From: Sphingomonas sp. CCH21-G11
Lineage (GTDB): Bacteria; Pseudomonadota; Alphaproteobacteria; Sphingomonadales; Sphingomonadaceae
Reading direction: 5' to 3'
Length of the DNA: 64,000 nucleotides
Assembly (NCBI RefSeq): GCF_001555965.1
Contig: NZ_LSHX01000054.1
Location: 62,001 to 126,000, forward strand
This document shows, in pieces, positions 1 through 9,300 of this stretch. The notes below the pieces were generated by a model that made no database searches, was not told the origin of the DNA, and saw only the letters and a list, made by a program, of their open reading frames with translations. Every line of letters begins with the position of its first letter. Positions within the stretch are counted from its first letter, which is position 1. The position numbers and the translations under genes are program-made.

Positions 1-453
1 GATAGCGAAGCACCCGTCCGGCGACCGCGTCGCAACCCCGCGACGCGATGGACGATCGCCGCAGCGGTCGCGGGCGTGTCGATGCTGCTCGGCACCGCGG
101 CGATCCTCTATTCGGGGGCGCCCGGCATCGCCGCGCAACTCGGCCTTGCGATCGGCAGCGACGAAACCCCGCTCAAATTCACCGACCGCTCGGTGGAGCG
201 GCGCAACCTGGCCAGCGGCAGCGAATTGTTCGCGGTGTCTGGCCGGCTGAGCAATCCGACCGCGACCCGCCAGCGTGTGCCCGACATCCGCGCCGACCTG
301 CGCGATGCGCAGGGCCGGCTGGTCTATAGCTGGACGATCACGCCGCCGCAGCGCGTAATCGGGCCCAGCGGAGTCGTCGAATTCAACAGCGCCAAGCTCG
401 ACGTGCCCGCCAATTCCAAAATCCTCGAGCTGAGCTTCGTTTCGGGAATCTAG
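1..453 (+). CDS. DUF3426-like membrane protein, 5' partial
   Basis: Frame 1 is open from the first base and stops at 453, so only the C-terminal 150 residues are present. An arginine-rich stretch (VRRPRRNPATR) is followed by one membrane helix (about residues 18-40) and then a beta-rich domain with alternating hydrophobic residues (SGRLSNPT, YSWTITPP, VEFNSAKLDVP). This matches the C-terminal half of alphaproteobacterial zinc-ribbon proteins (MJ0042 ribbon, helix, DUF3426). The zinc ribbon would lie upstream of the window. An internal ATG at 76 exists but falls inside the membrane helix, so it is unlikely to be the start. Function is not known; family assignment is from pattern only. Confidence 0.6.
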   Translation, partial: DSEAPVRRPRRNPATRWTIAAAVAGVSMLLGTAAILYSGAPGIAAQLGLAIGSDETPLKFTDRSVERRNLASGSELFAVSGRLSNPTATRQRVPDIRADLRDAQGRLVYSWTITPPQRVIGPSGVVEFNSAKLDVPANSKILELSFVSGI

Positions 454-481
454 GTTCTGTTTAGGCTCCGCTGAAACAGCG

Positions 482-560
482 CGGCACCGGCCCGCTCCCC
501 CACCCGGTCACTCACGAGCCTATCCTGACGGGTGCCGGTCGAGGGAGCGGGCCGGTGCCG
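482..560. terminator. Large hairpin between convergent genes
   Basis: Perfect 18-bp inverted repeat, arms 482-499 and 543-560, with a further imperfect inner stem (cacccggtca near 502 against tgacgggtg at 526-534). It sits between the stop at 453 and the pyrC stop at 602, so it would serve both convergent genes. No T-tract follows on either strand, so it may act as a Rho-assisted terminator or RNA-stabilising structure, or be a REP-like dispersed element. Confidence 0.55.
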
Positions 561-601
561 ATTCAGCAAGGCAGAAAACGAGTCCAGCGCCGGGACAGGG
601 T

Positions 602-1636
602 TCAGTCGTTCGCCAGCCGCCAGTTCAACCGCGTGCCCGCGTGAAACGGGACGAGCGCGCTGCCGGCCGCGGCGATGCGATCGGGTACGTCGCAGCCGTC
701 GCGCACCAGCGTGATCACGTCGTCATTGACCGACAGACGGTAAAAGGCCGGACCCGCGAGCGATGCGAAGGTTTCGAGCCGGTCGAGCGCGCCTTCCTCC
801 TCGAACACCTGTGCATAGCTTTCGATCGCATGGGGCGCATTGAAGATGCCGGCGCAGCCACAGGCGCTTTCCTTGCGTTCGACGACATGGGGTGCGCTGT
901 CGGTGCCCAGGAAGAACTTCATCGATCCCGATGTCGCCGCCGCGCGCAGCGCCAGCCGGTGGCGCTCGCGCTTGGCGACGGGCAGGCAATAGGCATGCGG
1001 GCGGATACCGCCGTCGAACATCGCGTTGCGGCTGAGGTGAAGGTGCTGCGGCGTGATCGTCGCGGCGATCCGCGCGTCGCCATCGGTCACGAACGCGACC
1101 GCATCGGCCGTGGTGATATGTTCGAACACGATGCGGAGCGCCGGGAAATCCGCCATCAATCCGGTCAGCACGCGGTCGATGAACACCGCCTCGCGGTCAA
1201 AGATATCGATGTCGCCATCGGTAACTTCGCCATGGATCAGCAATGGCATGCCCACGCGTTGCATCGCCTCGAACACGCGCGCCAGCCGGGTGATGTCGGT
1301 CACCCCGTGCGCGGAATTGGTCGTCGCATGCGCGGGATAGAGCTTGCACGCGGTGAACACCCCCTGCTCGAACCCGCCGACGATCTCGTCCGCATCGGCA
1401 TCGTCGGTCAGGTAGCACGTCATCAGCGGGGTGAAGCCGGGCCCGGCGGCGGCGCGGATGCGGTCGCGATAGGCCCGTGCGTCGGCGATGCGCACGACCG
1501 GTGGTGACAAATTGGGCATGACGATCGCGCGCGCGAACTGGCGCGCGCTAAAGGGCGCGACCGCGGCGAGCATGTCGCCATCGCGCAGGTGCACATGCCA
1601 GTCGTCGGGGCGGCGGATGGTCAGGCGTTCGGTCAT
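602..1636 (-). CDS. pyrC: Dihydroorotase
   Basis: 344 residues, the length of E. coli-type (class II) PyrC. It catalyses the reversible cyclisation of N-carbamoyl-aspartate to dihydroorotate in pyrimidine synthesis, in the cytoplasm. Visible signatures are the metal pair HxH ([10 protein letters not shown], about residue 13), the lysine that is carbamylated ([15 protein letters not shown]), further metal histidines ([15 protein letters not shown]) and the catalytic aspartate (FLGTDSAPH). It stands alone on this strand and converges with the upstream DUF3426-like gene. The ATG start matches the family N-terminus. Confidence 0.96.
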   Translation of the reverse strand: MTERLTIRRPDDWHVHLRDGDMLAAVAPFSARQFARAIVMPNLSPPVVRIADARAYRDRIRAAAGPGFTPLMTCYLTDDADADEIVGGFEQGVFTACKLYPAHATTNSAHGVTDITRLARVFEAMQRVGMPLLIHGEVTDGDIDIFDREAVFIDRVLTGLMADFPALRIVFEHITTADAVAFVTDGDARIAATITPQHLHLSRNAMFDGGIRPHAYCLPVAKRERHRLALRAAATSGSMKFFLGTDSAPHVVERKESACGCAGIFNAPHAIESYAQVFEEEGALDRLETFASLAGPAFYRLSVNDDVITLVRDGCDVPDRIAAAGSALVPFHAGTRLNWRLAND

Positions 1637-1722
1637 CCCGCCGCTTTAGCTCGCCACCCTCCCGCCCGCCAGTCCGCGCAAGGCGGCTTGGGTTCGGCTG
1701 CGCCGCTGCCTATGTAGATGCA

Positions 1723-2511
1723 ATGGACAATTTCGACGCAGCAGCGGCGACCCGGCTCGACGATCGCGCCGTCGTGCGCATCGCCGGCGATGATGTTCGC
1801 GGGTTCCTGCAGGGGCTGGTGACCAATGACGTCATGGCGGTCGCCCCGGACCGGCCGGTCTGGGCCGGTCTGCTGAGTCCGCAGGGCAAGGCGCTGTTCG
1901 ACTTCATCCTGTGGGACGGTGGCGATGGCGCGATCCTGATCGACTGCGAGGCAGCCGAGGCGCCCGCGCTGACCCAGCGGCTCACCCTTTATCGCCTGCG
2001 CCGCGCGATCACGCTGACACCGGCAACGGCAGGCGTGCACTGGTCGCGCGAGCCCATACCGGGCGCGGCGGCCGATCCGCGGCTCGCTGCGCTCGGCTAC
2101 CGCTGGCTCGGGCCTGCCGCCGGCGATTCGGCGTCGGACGAATGGCGCCGCCACCGGCTGGCGCTTGGTGTCGCCGAGGGCGCGGGCGAGCTAGGCCGGG
2201 GCGAGACGCTGTGGCTCGAGGCGAACGCGCGTGAGCTGAACGGCGTCAGCTTTGCCAAGGGTTGCTATGTCGGTCAGGAAAATACCGCGCGCATGCACCA
2301 TCGCGCCAAGGTCAATCGGCGGCTGGTCATCGCGCCGATCGCCGCGGAAGGGCCGCGCACGCGATGCCGCTATCCCGATCTCGGCCTGATGATCGAGCTG
2401 CGCCGCGTCGACGACCTCGGCGATGCGCACATCCCCGCCTGGCTGGCGGCGGCGCTGGCCACCGACCGGGCGGAAGAACAGGCTATGGGCAATCCGGCCC
2501 CGGCCGCCTAA
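1723..2511 (+). CDS. ygfZ: YgfZ/GcvT-domain folate-binding protein
   Basis: 262 residues with the YgfZ signature KGCYVGQE (about residues 180-187), followed by TARMHHRAKVNRRL. Members bind folate through a GcvT-like fold and support assembly or repair of Fe-S clusters. The N-terminal part (VRIAGDDVRGFLQGLVTNDV) is the usual beginning. It is slightly shorter than E. coli YgfZ (326 residues), as in other alphaproteobacteria. Divergent from pyrC, with an 86-bp gap. Confidence 0.88.
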   Translation: MDNFDAAAATRLDDRAVVRIAGDDVRGFLQGLVTNDVMAVAPDRPVWAGLLSPQGKALFDFILWDGGDGAILIDCEAAEAPALTQRLTLYRLRRAITLTPATAGVHWSREPIPGAAADPRLAALGYRWLGPAAGDSASDEWRRHRLALGVAEGAGELGRGETLWLEANARELNGVSFAKGCYVGQENTARMHHRAKVNRRLVIAPIAAEGPRTRCRYPDLGLMIELRRVDDLGDAHIPAWLAAALATDRAEEQAMGNPAPAA

Positions 2512-2549
2512 TCTTGCGACCTGAACCGTCTTTTGCTGGAACCCTGCCG

Positions 2550-4343
2550 ATGTCCGACCATGCCTCCCGCCTCGCCGCGCTTCGCCAGCAGCTTGCCGCC
2601 GACCGGCTCGACGGGTTTGTCGTGCCGCTGACCGACGAACATATGAGCGAATATGTCGGCGACTATGCCCAGCGTCTTGCGTGGCTCACCGGCTTTCAGG
2701 GGTCGGCGGGCGCGGCGGTGGTGCTGCCCGCCGAAGCCGCGATCTTCACCGACGGCCGCTACACGCTCCAGGTCCGCGAGCAGGTCGATCCCGCCAGCTG
2801 GAGCTATGTGTCGGTGCCGGCGACCAGCATCGCCCAATGGCTGGGCGAGCATGCACCGCAGGGTGGGCGGATCGGTTATGATCCGTGGCTGCACACCCGC
2901 GCCTGGGTTGACGAGGCGCGACGCGCGCTCGCGGACAAGGGGGCGGAGCTGGTCGCCGTCGATCGCAACCCTGTCGACGCGATCTGGGATGGCCGCCCCG
3001 CGCCGTCGGACGCGGTCCTGACCCCTTATGACGAGGCGCTGGCCGGGCGCAGTTCTGCGGACAAACGCACCGAGGTCGCCGACTGGCTCGCCGATCGCGG
3101 TGCCGATGCGGTGGTCTTGTCCGCGCTCGATTCGATCGCGTGGATGTTCAACGTGCGTGGGCAGGACGTCAGCCACACCCCGGTCGCGCTGGCCTATGCG
3201 CTGGTCAATGCCGACGCCACCGCCGACCTGTTCGTCGCCCCCGAAAAGATCACCGATACGGTGCGCCAGCATCTCGGCAACGGGGTGCGGCTGCATGACC
3301 GCAGCCAGTTCGCCCAGGCGCTGCGCGGCCTGGCGGGCAGGCGCATCGCCGCCGATCCGGAGCGTGCGGTCGCCGCGATCTTCGACGCGCTCGATTCGGG
3401 CGGGGCGCGCATCCTTTCGGTGCGCGATCCGGCCGTGCTGGCAAAGGCAGTGAAGAACCCGGCGGAGATCGGCGGTCATCGCGCCGCGCAGGCGCGCGAC
3501 GGCGCGGCGCTGTCACGCTTCCTGCGCTGGTTCGAGGGCGAAGCGCCCAAGGGCGCGTTGACCGAGCTCGACGCGGCGGCGCGGCTTCAGCAGTTCCGCG
3601 CCGAAACCGGCCTGCTGCGCGACCTGTCGTTCGACACGATTTCGGCGACCGGCCCGCACGGGGCCATCCCGCATTACAAGGTAACGGCGGAATCGAACCT
3701 CCGCATCACGCCCGGCACGCTCTATCTGGTCGATTCGGGCGGGCAATATGCCGACGGCACCACCGACGTGACTCGGGTGATGCCGGTCGGCACCCCAACC
3801 GCCGAGATGCGCGACCGCTTCACCCGCGTGCTCAAGGGGCATATCGCGATCGCGACGGCGATCTTTCCCGCTGGCACGACCGGTGGCCAGCTCGACAGCT
3901 TCGCGCGTCGGCCCCTGTGGGAAGTGGGGCTCGATTATCCGCACGGCACCGGGCACGGCGTGGGCGCCTATCTTTCGGTGCATGAAGGGCCGCAGCGGAT
4001 CGCCGCGCCCAACTATCCCGGCGGCGGGCCCGCGGAGCCGCTGCGCGCGGGCATGATCCTGTCCAACGAGCCCGGCTATTACAAGGCGGGCGACTATGGC
4101 ATCCGCATCGAGAATCTGGTGCTGACCGTCGAACGTGAGGTCCCGGGCGCGGAAGCCCCGATGCTGGGGTTCGAGACGCTGACCTTCGCCCCGATCGAGC
4201 GCACGCTGATCGACCCTGCGCTGCTGACGTCTGCCGAGCGCGACTGGCTCGACGCCTATCATCGCGACGTGATCGCGCGGATCGCGCCGCAGCTCGACGG
4301 TGCCGATCGTGCTTGGCTGGAGGCGAAGTGCGCGCCGATCTGA
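2550..4343 (+). CDS. Xaa-Pro aminopeptidase, M24B family
   Basis: 597 residues. It removes N-terminal residues ahead of proline. Two creatinase-like N-terminal domains precede the pita-bread catalytic domain. Metal ligands are visible: two Asp (VDSGGQYADGTTDVTR), His (GTGHGVGAYLSVHEG), Glu (LSNEPGYY) and Glu (IRIENL). The length fits the long XPNPEP1-like class rather than E. coli PepP (about 440). The frame is open far upstream, but the start at 2550 follows a CTGGA motif and matches the family beginning (SRLAALRQQL); the upstream part only overlaps the YgfZ gene in another frame. It follows that gene by 38 bp. Confidence 0.93.
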   Translation: MSDHASRLAALRQQLAADRLDGFVVPLTDEHMSEYVGDYAQRLAWLTGFQGSAGAAVVLPAEAAIFTDGRYTLQVREQVDPASWSYVSVPATSIAQWLGEHAPQGGRIGYDPWLHTRAWVDEARRALADKGAELVAVDRNPVDAIWDGRPAPSDAVLTPYDEALAGRSSADKRTEVADWLADRGADAVVLSALDSIAWMFNVRGQDVSHTPVALAYALVNADATADLFVAPEKITDTVRQHLGNGVRLHDRSQFAQALRGLAGRRIAADPERAVAAIFDALDSGGARILSVRDPAVLAKAVKNPAEIGGHRAAQARDGAALSRFLRWFEGEAPKGALTELDAAARLQQFRAETGLLRDLSFDTISATGPHGAIPHYKVTAESNLRITPGTLYLVDSGGQYADGTTDVTRVMPVGTPTAEMRDRFTRVLKGHIAIATAIFPAGTTGGQLDSFARRPLWEVGLDYPHGTGHGVGAYLSVHEGPQRIAAPNYPGGGPAEPLRAGMILSNEPGYYKAGDYGIRIENLVLTVEREVPGAEAPMLGFETLTFAPIERTLIDPALLTSAERDWLDAYHRDVIARIAPQLDGADRAWLEAKCAPI

Positions 4344-4427
4344 TCCGCGGCCTTGGCTGAAATGACCGCGTCGCCTCGCTGCGGCCGCAGCGCGGGTGCG
4401 GCCGCAGCCTGCGCCTGACGCTGCGCC

Positions 4428-5153
4428 GTGCTGCCCGTCGTATCGCTCCTGCTGCTCCTCGCCATCTATGGCGCGCTGATCCGACGGTCGCCGCGGCCGC
4501 GACTATTCGGGGCGGGGCCGCACGCGGTCTATCGTCGATGGCTCGCGCGCACGCCGGTGCTGCTTGGCGGCGGGACCGTGCTTGCGCTGATCCTGCTCGG
4601 CCGTACCGACGCGCTTGACGCCATGCCGCCGGAGTTCCTGCCCGCCGCCGATCTGGTCGTCTCCACGATCGGCGGCTACCTCGACGCACCGTCCTTCGCG
4701 CCGATGATCGTCGTCGCGCTCGTCGCCGGCGGCGGGCTCGGCGCGATCCTCGACGCGTGGCGACGCCGGCGCGGCAAGGGCCCGGTGATGCTGGGCGACA
4801 TCAGTGCGATCCAGCCCCGGGCCTGGCACGACTATGCCCCCGCGGCGCTGGTCGGCAGCATTGCCGGTGTGGTCGAGGAAGCCTTCTTCCGCCTCGCCCT
4901 GCCGCTCGCGATCGTGCTGGCCAGCGGATCGGTGCTGGTCGCGCACGCCGTCGCGCTCGGCCTGTTTGCCGCCGCGCACCGTTATCAGGGCTGGGGCGGC
5001 ATCGCCGGCTCGCTGGTGATGGGGCTGGTCATGGCCGTGCTCTATCTGGCGAGCGGCGCGCTGTGGCTTGCCATGCTCGTCCATGCGCTGGTCAACCTCA
5101 ACGCGCTCATCCTGCGCCCGGCCCTGGCGCGGGTTCAGCTTTTCAGGCGATAG
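4428..5153 (+). CDS. CPBP family intramembrane protease
   Basis: 241 residues with about six hydrophobic segments. The three CPBP (Abi) motifs are present: EEAFFR (motif 1, a Glu pair plus Arg), [10 protein letters not shown] (motif 2, His) and HALVNLN (motif 3, His/Asn). The family comprises Rce1-like glutamic intramembrane proteases; bacterial members act in membrane-protein processing, bacteriocin immunity and similar roles, and no substrate can be inferred here. The start is a GTG at 4428. Its 3' end overlaps the convergent ABC permease gene by 19 bp. Confidence 0.85.
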   Translation: MLPVVSLLLLLAIYGALIRRSPRPRLFGAGPHAVYRRWLARTPVLLGGGTVLALILLGRTDALDAMPPEFLPAADLVVSTIGGYLDAPSFAPMIVVALVAGGGLGAILDAWRRRRGKGPVMLGDISAIQPRAWHDYAPAALVGSIAGVVEEAFFRLALPLAIVLASGSVLVAHAVALGLFAAAHRYQGWGGIAGSLVMGLVMAVLYLASGALWLAMLVHALVNLNALILRPALARVQLFRR

Positions 5154-5896
5154 CCGGTCCGGAAGATCCAGGTGATCACGCCCAGGCACAGGGCGAGGAA
5201 GCCCAGCGTGAAGGCGAGGCTCCAGCCGATCTCGACATCGCCCTGGTCGAAAAAGCTCCAGCGAAAGCCGCTGACCAGATAGACGACGGGGTTGAACAGG
5301 CTGACCGTCCGCCACGGCTGGGGCAGCATGTCGATCGAGTAAAAGGCCCCGCCCAGAAAGGTCAGCGGGGTGATCAGCAGCGCCGGCACGAAATTCAGCT
5401 GCTCGAAGCCTTTCGCCCAGATGCCGATGATGAAGCCCGCCAGGCTGAACGCGACCGCGGTCAGCACGAGGAACAGGATCATCGCGACCGGGTGGCTGAT
5501 GGGCAGTTCGGTGAACAGGCTGGCGGTCGCCAGGATGATCAGCCCGATGATCACCGACTTGGTCGCCGCCGCACCGACATAGCCGATGACCAGTTCGACG
5601 GGCGAGATCGGCGCGGACAGGAGCTCGTAGATCGTGCCGGTGAATTTGGGGAAATAGATGCCGAACGACGCGTTGGTCAGCGACTGGGTCAGCAGCGTCA
5701 GCATGATCAGCCCGGGGACGATGAACGCGCCATAGCTGACCCCGTCGACCGACTGCATCCGCGATCCGATCGCACCGCCGAACACGATGAAATAGAGCGA
5801 CGTGGTGATGACCGGGGTGACGAGCGACTGCCACAAGGTGCGCTGCGCCCGCGCCATTTCGAAGCGATAGATCGCAATTACGCCGCGCGGATTCAT
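5135..5896 (-). CDS. ABC-2 type transporter permease
   Basis: 253 residues, six predicted membrane helices, with the ABC-2 signature region ([28 protein letters not shown], then [13 protein letters not shown]). Resembles YadH-type permeases. Its ATG overlaps the stop of the ATPase gene by 4 bp, so the two are translationally coupled and should form one transporter, two permeases plus two ATPases. Substrate unknown; YadGH-like systems are poorly characterised. Confidence 0.92.
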   Translation of the reverse strand: MNPRGVIAIYRFEMARAQRTLWQSLVTPVITTSLYFIVFGGAIGSRMQSVDGVSYGAFIVPGLIMLTLLTQSLTNASFGIYFPKFTGTIYELLSAPISPVELVIGYVGAAATKSVIIGLIILATASLFTELPISHPVAMILFLVLTAVAFSLAGFIIGIWAKGFEQLNFVPALLITPLTFLGGAFYSIDMLPQPWRTVSLFNPVVYLVSGFRWSFFDQGDVEIGWSLAFTLGFLALCLGVITWIFRTGYRLKS

Positions 5897-6831
5897 GGGC
5901 GCGCCTCCCGCTGTTCGGCGACAAGGCCGACAAAAATGTCCTCGAGCGAGCTCTTCGACGTTTCGAGATCGGTGAAGGCGATGTCCAGATCGCTCATCCG
6001 CCGCAGCAGCGACGGGATGCCGGTGCGTTCGGCGCGCGCATCGAAGCGATAGCGCAGGCGATGGCCGTCATCGGCGAGCGCGAGCTGCCATTCGCCGAGC
6101 TCGGGCGGCACCGTCTGCATCGGCTCGCTCAGCGCGATGTTCAGCTCGCGCGTGCCGAGCTTCGCCATCAGCTCGGCCTTGTCCTCGACCAGCAGCAACT
6201 CGCCGTGATTGATCACGCCGATACGGTCGGCCATTTCCTCTGCCTCCTCGATATAATGGGTGGTGAGGATGATCGTGGTACCCTTCTCGCGCAGCCGGTG
6301 GACCAGCCGCCACATGTCGCGGCGCAGCGCCACGTCGACGCCCGCGGTGGGTTCGTCGAGGAACAGCAGCTCGGGTTCGTGCGCGAGCGCCTTGGCGATC
6401 AGCACGCGGCGCTTCATGCCGCCCGACAGCTCCATGATCTTCGACTTGCGCTTGTCCCACAGCGACAGGTCCCTGAGCACCTGTTCGAGATAGGTGTCGT
6501 CGGGTGACTTGCCGAACAGTCCGCGGCTGAAGCGGATCGTCGACCAGACCGTTTCGAACATGTCGACGGACAGTTCCTGGGGCACGAGGCCGATCATCGC
6601 GCGCGCCCGGCGATAGTCGCTGAGCGCATCGACGCCGCCGACCCGGATCGTCCCCGACGTCGGCGTGACGATGCCGCAGATGATGCTGATCAGCGTCGTC
6701 TTGCCCGCACCATTGGGGCCGAGCAGCGCGAAGATCTCGCCGCGCCGGATGTCGAGATCGACGGCGGCCAGCGCGCGATGGCCCGAGGCATAGGTCTTGC
6801 CGACCCCGGCGAGCGACAAAATGGGTGGCAT
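5893..6831 (-). CDS. ABC transporter ATP-binding protein
   Basis: 312 residues from the chosen start. Walker [10 protein letters not shown]-loop (LVPQELSVD), signature LSGGMKRR, Walker [13 protein letters not shown] and switch His ([11 protein letters not shown]) are all present, so it should hydrolyse ATP. A C-terminal extension of about 80 residues follows the ATPase core, as in YadG/CcmA-like drug or polysaccharide exporters. The frame extends upstream to 6879, but the ATG at 6831 has an AGGGA Shine-Dalgarno 8 bases upstream and begins at the conserved [13 protein letters not shown]. First gene of the two-gene operon. Confidence 0.93.
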   Translation of the reverse strand: MPPILSLAGVGKTYASGHRALAAVDLDIRRGEIFALLGPNGAGKTTLISIICGIVTPTSGTIRVGGVDALSDYRRARAMIGLVPQELSVDMFETVWSTIRFSRGLFGKSPDDTYLEQVLRDLSLWDKRKSKIMELSGGMKRRVLIAKALAHEPELLFLDEPTAGVDVALRRDMWRLVHRLREKGTTIILTTHYIEEAEEMADRIGVINHGELLLVEDKAELMAKLGTRELNIALSEPMQTVPPELGEWQLALADDGHRLRYRFDARAERTGIPSLLRRMSDLDIAFTDLETSKSSLEDIFVGLVAEQREARP

Positions 6832-6882
6832 AAGCGGGGTCCCTGGGGAAAATGGGTGGGGACGAGATGGCTGGGCCAAGCC

Positions 6883-6995
6883 CGCTCATCCTGAGTAGCC
6901 ATTGAGCTTGTCGAAATGGCGAATCGAAGGACGCGCGCGCCGTCCGTCCTTCGATACGGGCCTTCGCCAGTCTCAGTCCCTACTCAGGAAGAGCG
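6883..6995. repeat. Dispersed palindromic element (sphingomonad type)
   Basis: 113-bp intergenic element with 16-bp terminal inverted arms (6883-6898 and 6980-6995, one mismatch) and a perfect 10-bp internal inverted repeat (tcgaaggacg at 6924-6933, cgtccttcga at 6945-6954). It lies upstream of the ABC operon and downstream of nothing: the next leftward gene ends at 7055. The design, non-coding and folding into one long hairpin, is that of a MITE/REP-like repeat. Copy number cannot be judged from one window. Confidence 0.65.
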
Positions 6996-7054
6996 GTTCG
7001 GGTTTGAACTCAAGCGATATAGCTAGGGTAACCTAACCACGATCGCAATGACAC

Positions 7055-7801
7055 TCAGCGCGGCGCGCGCGCCGCCGCGACGGCGTCGCGAAGTCCCTCG
7101 AAGGTCTGGACGCCGGAAAGCACGCGGTCGCCGACGACCCAGGCCGGGGTGCCCGAGACGCCGAGCTGGCGCGCGATCGCGAGGTTGTTGGTGAGCTCGT
7201 TCTCGACCGCGGGGGACAGGCGCACGCGCTCTGCGCGCGCTAGGTCGAGGCCGGCGGTGCGCGCGGCCGCGGCAACCGATCCCTCGCTGACCTGGCCGGC
7301 GGCGAACACCGCATCGTGAAAGCCGCGATATCTGCCCTGCTCGGCTGCGGCCAGCGCCCATTCGGCGGCGACGCGGCTCTGCGCGCTCAGCACCGGCAGT
7401 TCGCGATAGACGATGCGAACCTTGGGATCGGTCGCGATCAGCTGCGCGATCGCGGGCAGGCTGGCGCGGCAGAAGCCGCAGGCATAATCCATGAATACCG
7501 CGACGGTGACGTCGCCCTGCTTCGCGCCCGCTGCGGCACCGGCGAAGGCGGTAGTGATCGCCCCGCGGTTCGCCGCGACCTGACGCGCGGTCTCGCGCGC
7601 CTGCAGCCGCTCCAGCGCCTCGGGTATGACTTCGGGATTGGCGAGGAGATAGCTGCGCACCGCCGCGCCGTCGGTCGCCCCGGAAGCAGCGGTTGCGCCG
7701 CCGATCCAGGGGCGCGCGGCGGCAAACAGCCCGGCGCCGACCGCGCCGGACAGGATCATCAGGGCAATGAGCACCAGCGGGTTGCGCATCAGGCGTTCCA
7801 T
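7055..7801 (-). CDS. DsbA-family thiol:disulfide oxidoreductase
   Basis: 248 residues. An N-terminal membrane anchor (residues about 7-28) precedes a thioredoxin-fold domain with active site CGFC (DYACGFCRASLP) and the cis-proline loop SGTPAWVV. This fits exported DsbA/ScsC/Com1-like proteins that oxidise or isomerise disulfides in periplasmic proteins. A second in-frame ATG at 7789 (MRNPLVL) is possible. It lies 20 bp behind the M48 protease gene on the same strand, suggesting a joint envelope-folding operon. Confidence 0.87.
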   Translation of the reverse strand: MERLMRNPLVLIALMILSGAVGAGLFAAARPWIGGATAASGATDGAAVRSYLLANPEVIPEALERLQARETARQVAANRGAITTAFAGAAAGAKQGDVTVAVFMDYACGFCRASLPAIAQLIATDPKVRIVYRELPVLSAQSRVAAEWALAAAEQGRYRGFHDAVFAAGQVSEGSVAAAARTAGLDLARAERVRLSPAVENELTNNLAIARQLGVSGTPAWVVGDRVLSGVQTFEGLRDAVAAARAPR

Positions 7802-7821
7802 TCGATCGGCGCTTTCATCGA

Positions 7822-9180
7822 TTACCGGCGCAGCAGTTCGGGGCGATCCGCGAGCACGGACCGCGTGGTGATCAGGATGTCCTGGGCACGCAGCCAGTCG
7901 TTCGACCCCTGGGGCAGGCCGGCGACCGCGGCACTGGCACTGCGCATCGCGGTCGCGAAGTCGCCGGTGATGCTCGCCCGCTCGGCGGTGGCGAGCGCGG
8001 TCCGCGCGGTATCGCCCTTGCGCGCATAGACGGTGCCGAGCTGAAACCAGGCAAAGGGGTTTTCATTGTCGCGGTTGACCGCCAGGCGCAGGACCGCCTC
8101 GGCCTCGTCAAGGTTTGCCGGGTTCTCCGTCGCGATCAGCGCATGTCCGAAGGTCGTCGCGATCAGCGGGTTGCTGCGCGTTCCGTCGGTCGCGGCGCGC
8201 AGCGGGACGAGCGCCTGCACGGGCTTGCCCGATTCGAGCAGGATCTGGCCCTCGAGCTCGAGGAAATAGGGATCGTTGGGGGCGAGCGCGATCAGGGCGT
8301 CGGTCTCCGCCTCCGCCTGCTTGGGATAGCCCGACTTGTGCCAGGCATAAGCGCGGGCGTAGCGCGCCGGCACGCTCGTGTCGCTGGCGGGATACATGCG
8401 CAGCGTGTCCTGGGGATCGTTGACATAGCCGCGCAGCTTCGCCTGGACGCGGCGAAAGCGCAGCTCGAGCGCGGGATCGCTCGGCTTGTTGAAATTGGGC
8501 GAGGCGGTCAGCTCGTCGGTCAGGAAAGCGAGGCGCTGGCCGGTGAGCGGGTGGGTGCGCTCATAGGCGTTGTTCTGCGGAATCGCGAGGCGATATTCGA
8601 GGTTCTGGAGCCGCTTGAAGAATTCCAGCATTCCCCGGCCGCTGATCCCCGCGCCGTTCAGGAAGCGCACGCCGGCGGCGTCGGTCTGCGCCTCCTGCTG
8701 ACGCGAATAGGCCAGGTAGCTGCCGATCGCGGCGCGCTGGCCCGCCGCCAGGATACCCGCGCCCGCCTCGCCCGCGCCGGCTGCGATCGCGGCCACGCCC
8801 AGCGCCAGGCTGAGCAGTGAAATGCCGGTCGCACCCTTGGCGATCTGGCCCTGCAACGGCACGTGACCGCCGACGACATGGCCCAGTTCGTGGGCGATGA
8901 CGCCCTGGATCTCGTTGCTGCTTCCCGCCGCGTCGATCAGTCCGCTGTGGATGTAGACCGCCTGTCCGCCCGCGACGAACGCGTTGATCTCCTTTGAATT
9001 GATCAGGATGATCCGGACATTCTGGGGCGACAGTCCCGCCGCCTCGATCAGCGGGCGGGAAATGTCGTTCAGATAGGCTTCGGTTTCCGCATCGCGCAGG
9101 ATCGACTGCGCCCGCGCCGGCAGCGCCGCCACCAGGCACGCCATCATCAGCATCAGGGCGAAACGCTTGAACCAGGCCAT
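7822..9180 (-). CDS. M48 metalloprotease with TPR repeats (BepA-like)
   Basis: 452 residues: a signal peptide ending near ALPARAQ, an M48 domain with zinc motif HELGH (VIAHELGHVVGGH, about residue 110) and the third ligand Glu (EAQTDAAGVRF), a glycine/alanine hydrophobic stretch, then TPR-like helical repeats in the C-terminal half. The layout is that of BepA/YfgC, which checks and degrades misassembled outer-membrane proteins such as LptD. It is upstream of, and probably co-transcribed with, the DsbA-like gene; both would act on disulfide-containing envelope proteins. Confidence 0.92.
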   Translation of the reverse strand: MAWFKRFALMLMMACLVAALPARAQSILRDAETEAYLNDISRPLIEAAGLSPQNVRIILINSKEINAFVAGGQAVYIHSGLIDAAGSSNEIQGVIAHELGHVVGGHVPLQGQIAKGATGISLLSLALGVAAIAAGAGEAGAGILAAGQRAAIGSYLAYSRQQEAQTDAAGVRFLNGAGISGRGMLEFFKRLQNLEYRLAIPQNNAYERTHPLTGQRLAFLTDELTASPNFNKPSDPALELRFRRVQAKLRGYVNDPQDTLRMYPASDTSVPARYARAYAWHKSGYPKQAEAETDALIALAPNDPYFLELEGQILLESGKPVQALVPLRAATDGTRSNPLIATTFGHALIATENPANLDEAEAVLRLAVNRDNENPFAWFQLGTVYARKGDTARTALATAERASITGDFATAMRSASAAVAGLPQGSNDWLRAQDILITTRSVLADRPELLRR

Positions 9181-9300
9181 CGACCGCTACCTTATCGTGC
9201 GGGGCTGCGCACGTCACGCCCGCGTTCGGCGCGGCGGCATGAACGGGCGCTGAAGCCCGTCAATGCCGCCCGATCGCACGCGTTCGAGCGCCCGCGGCAA

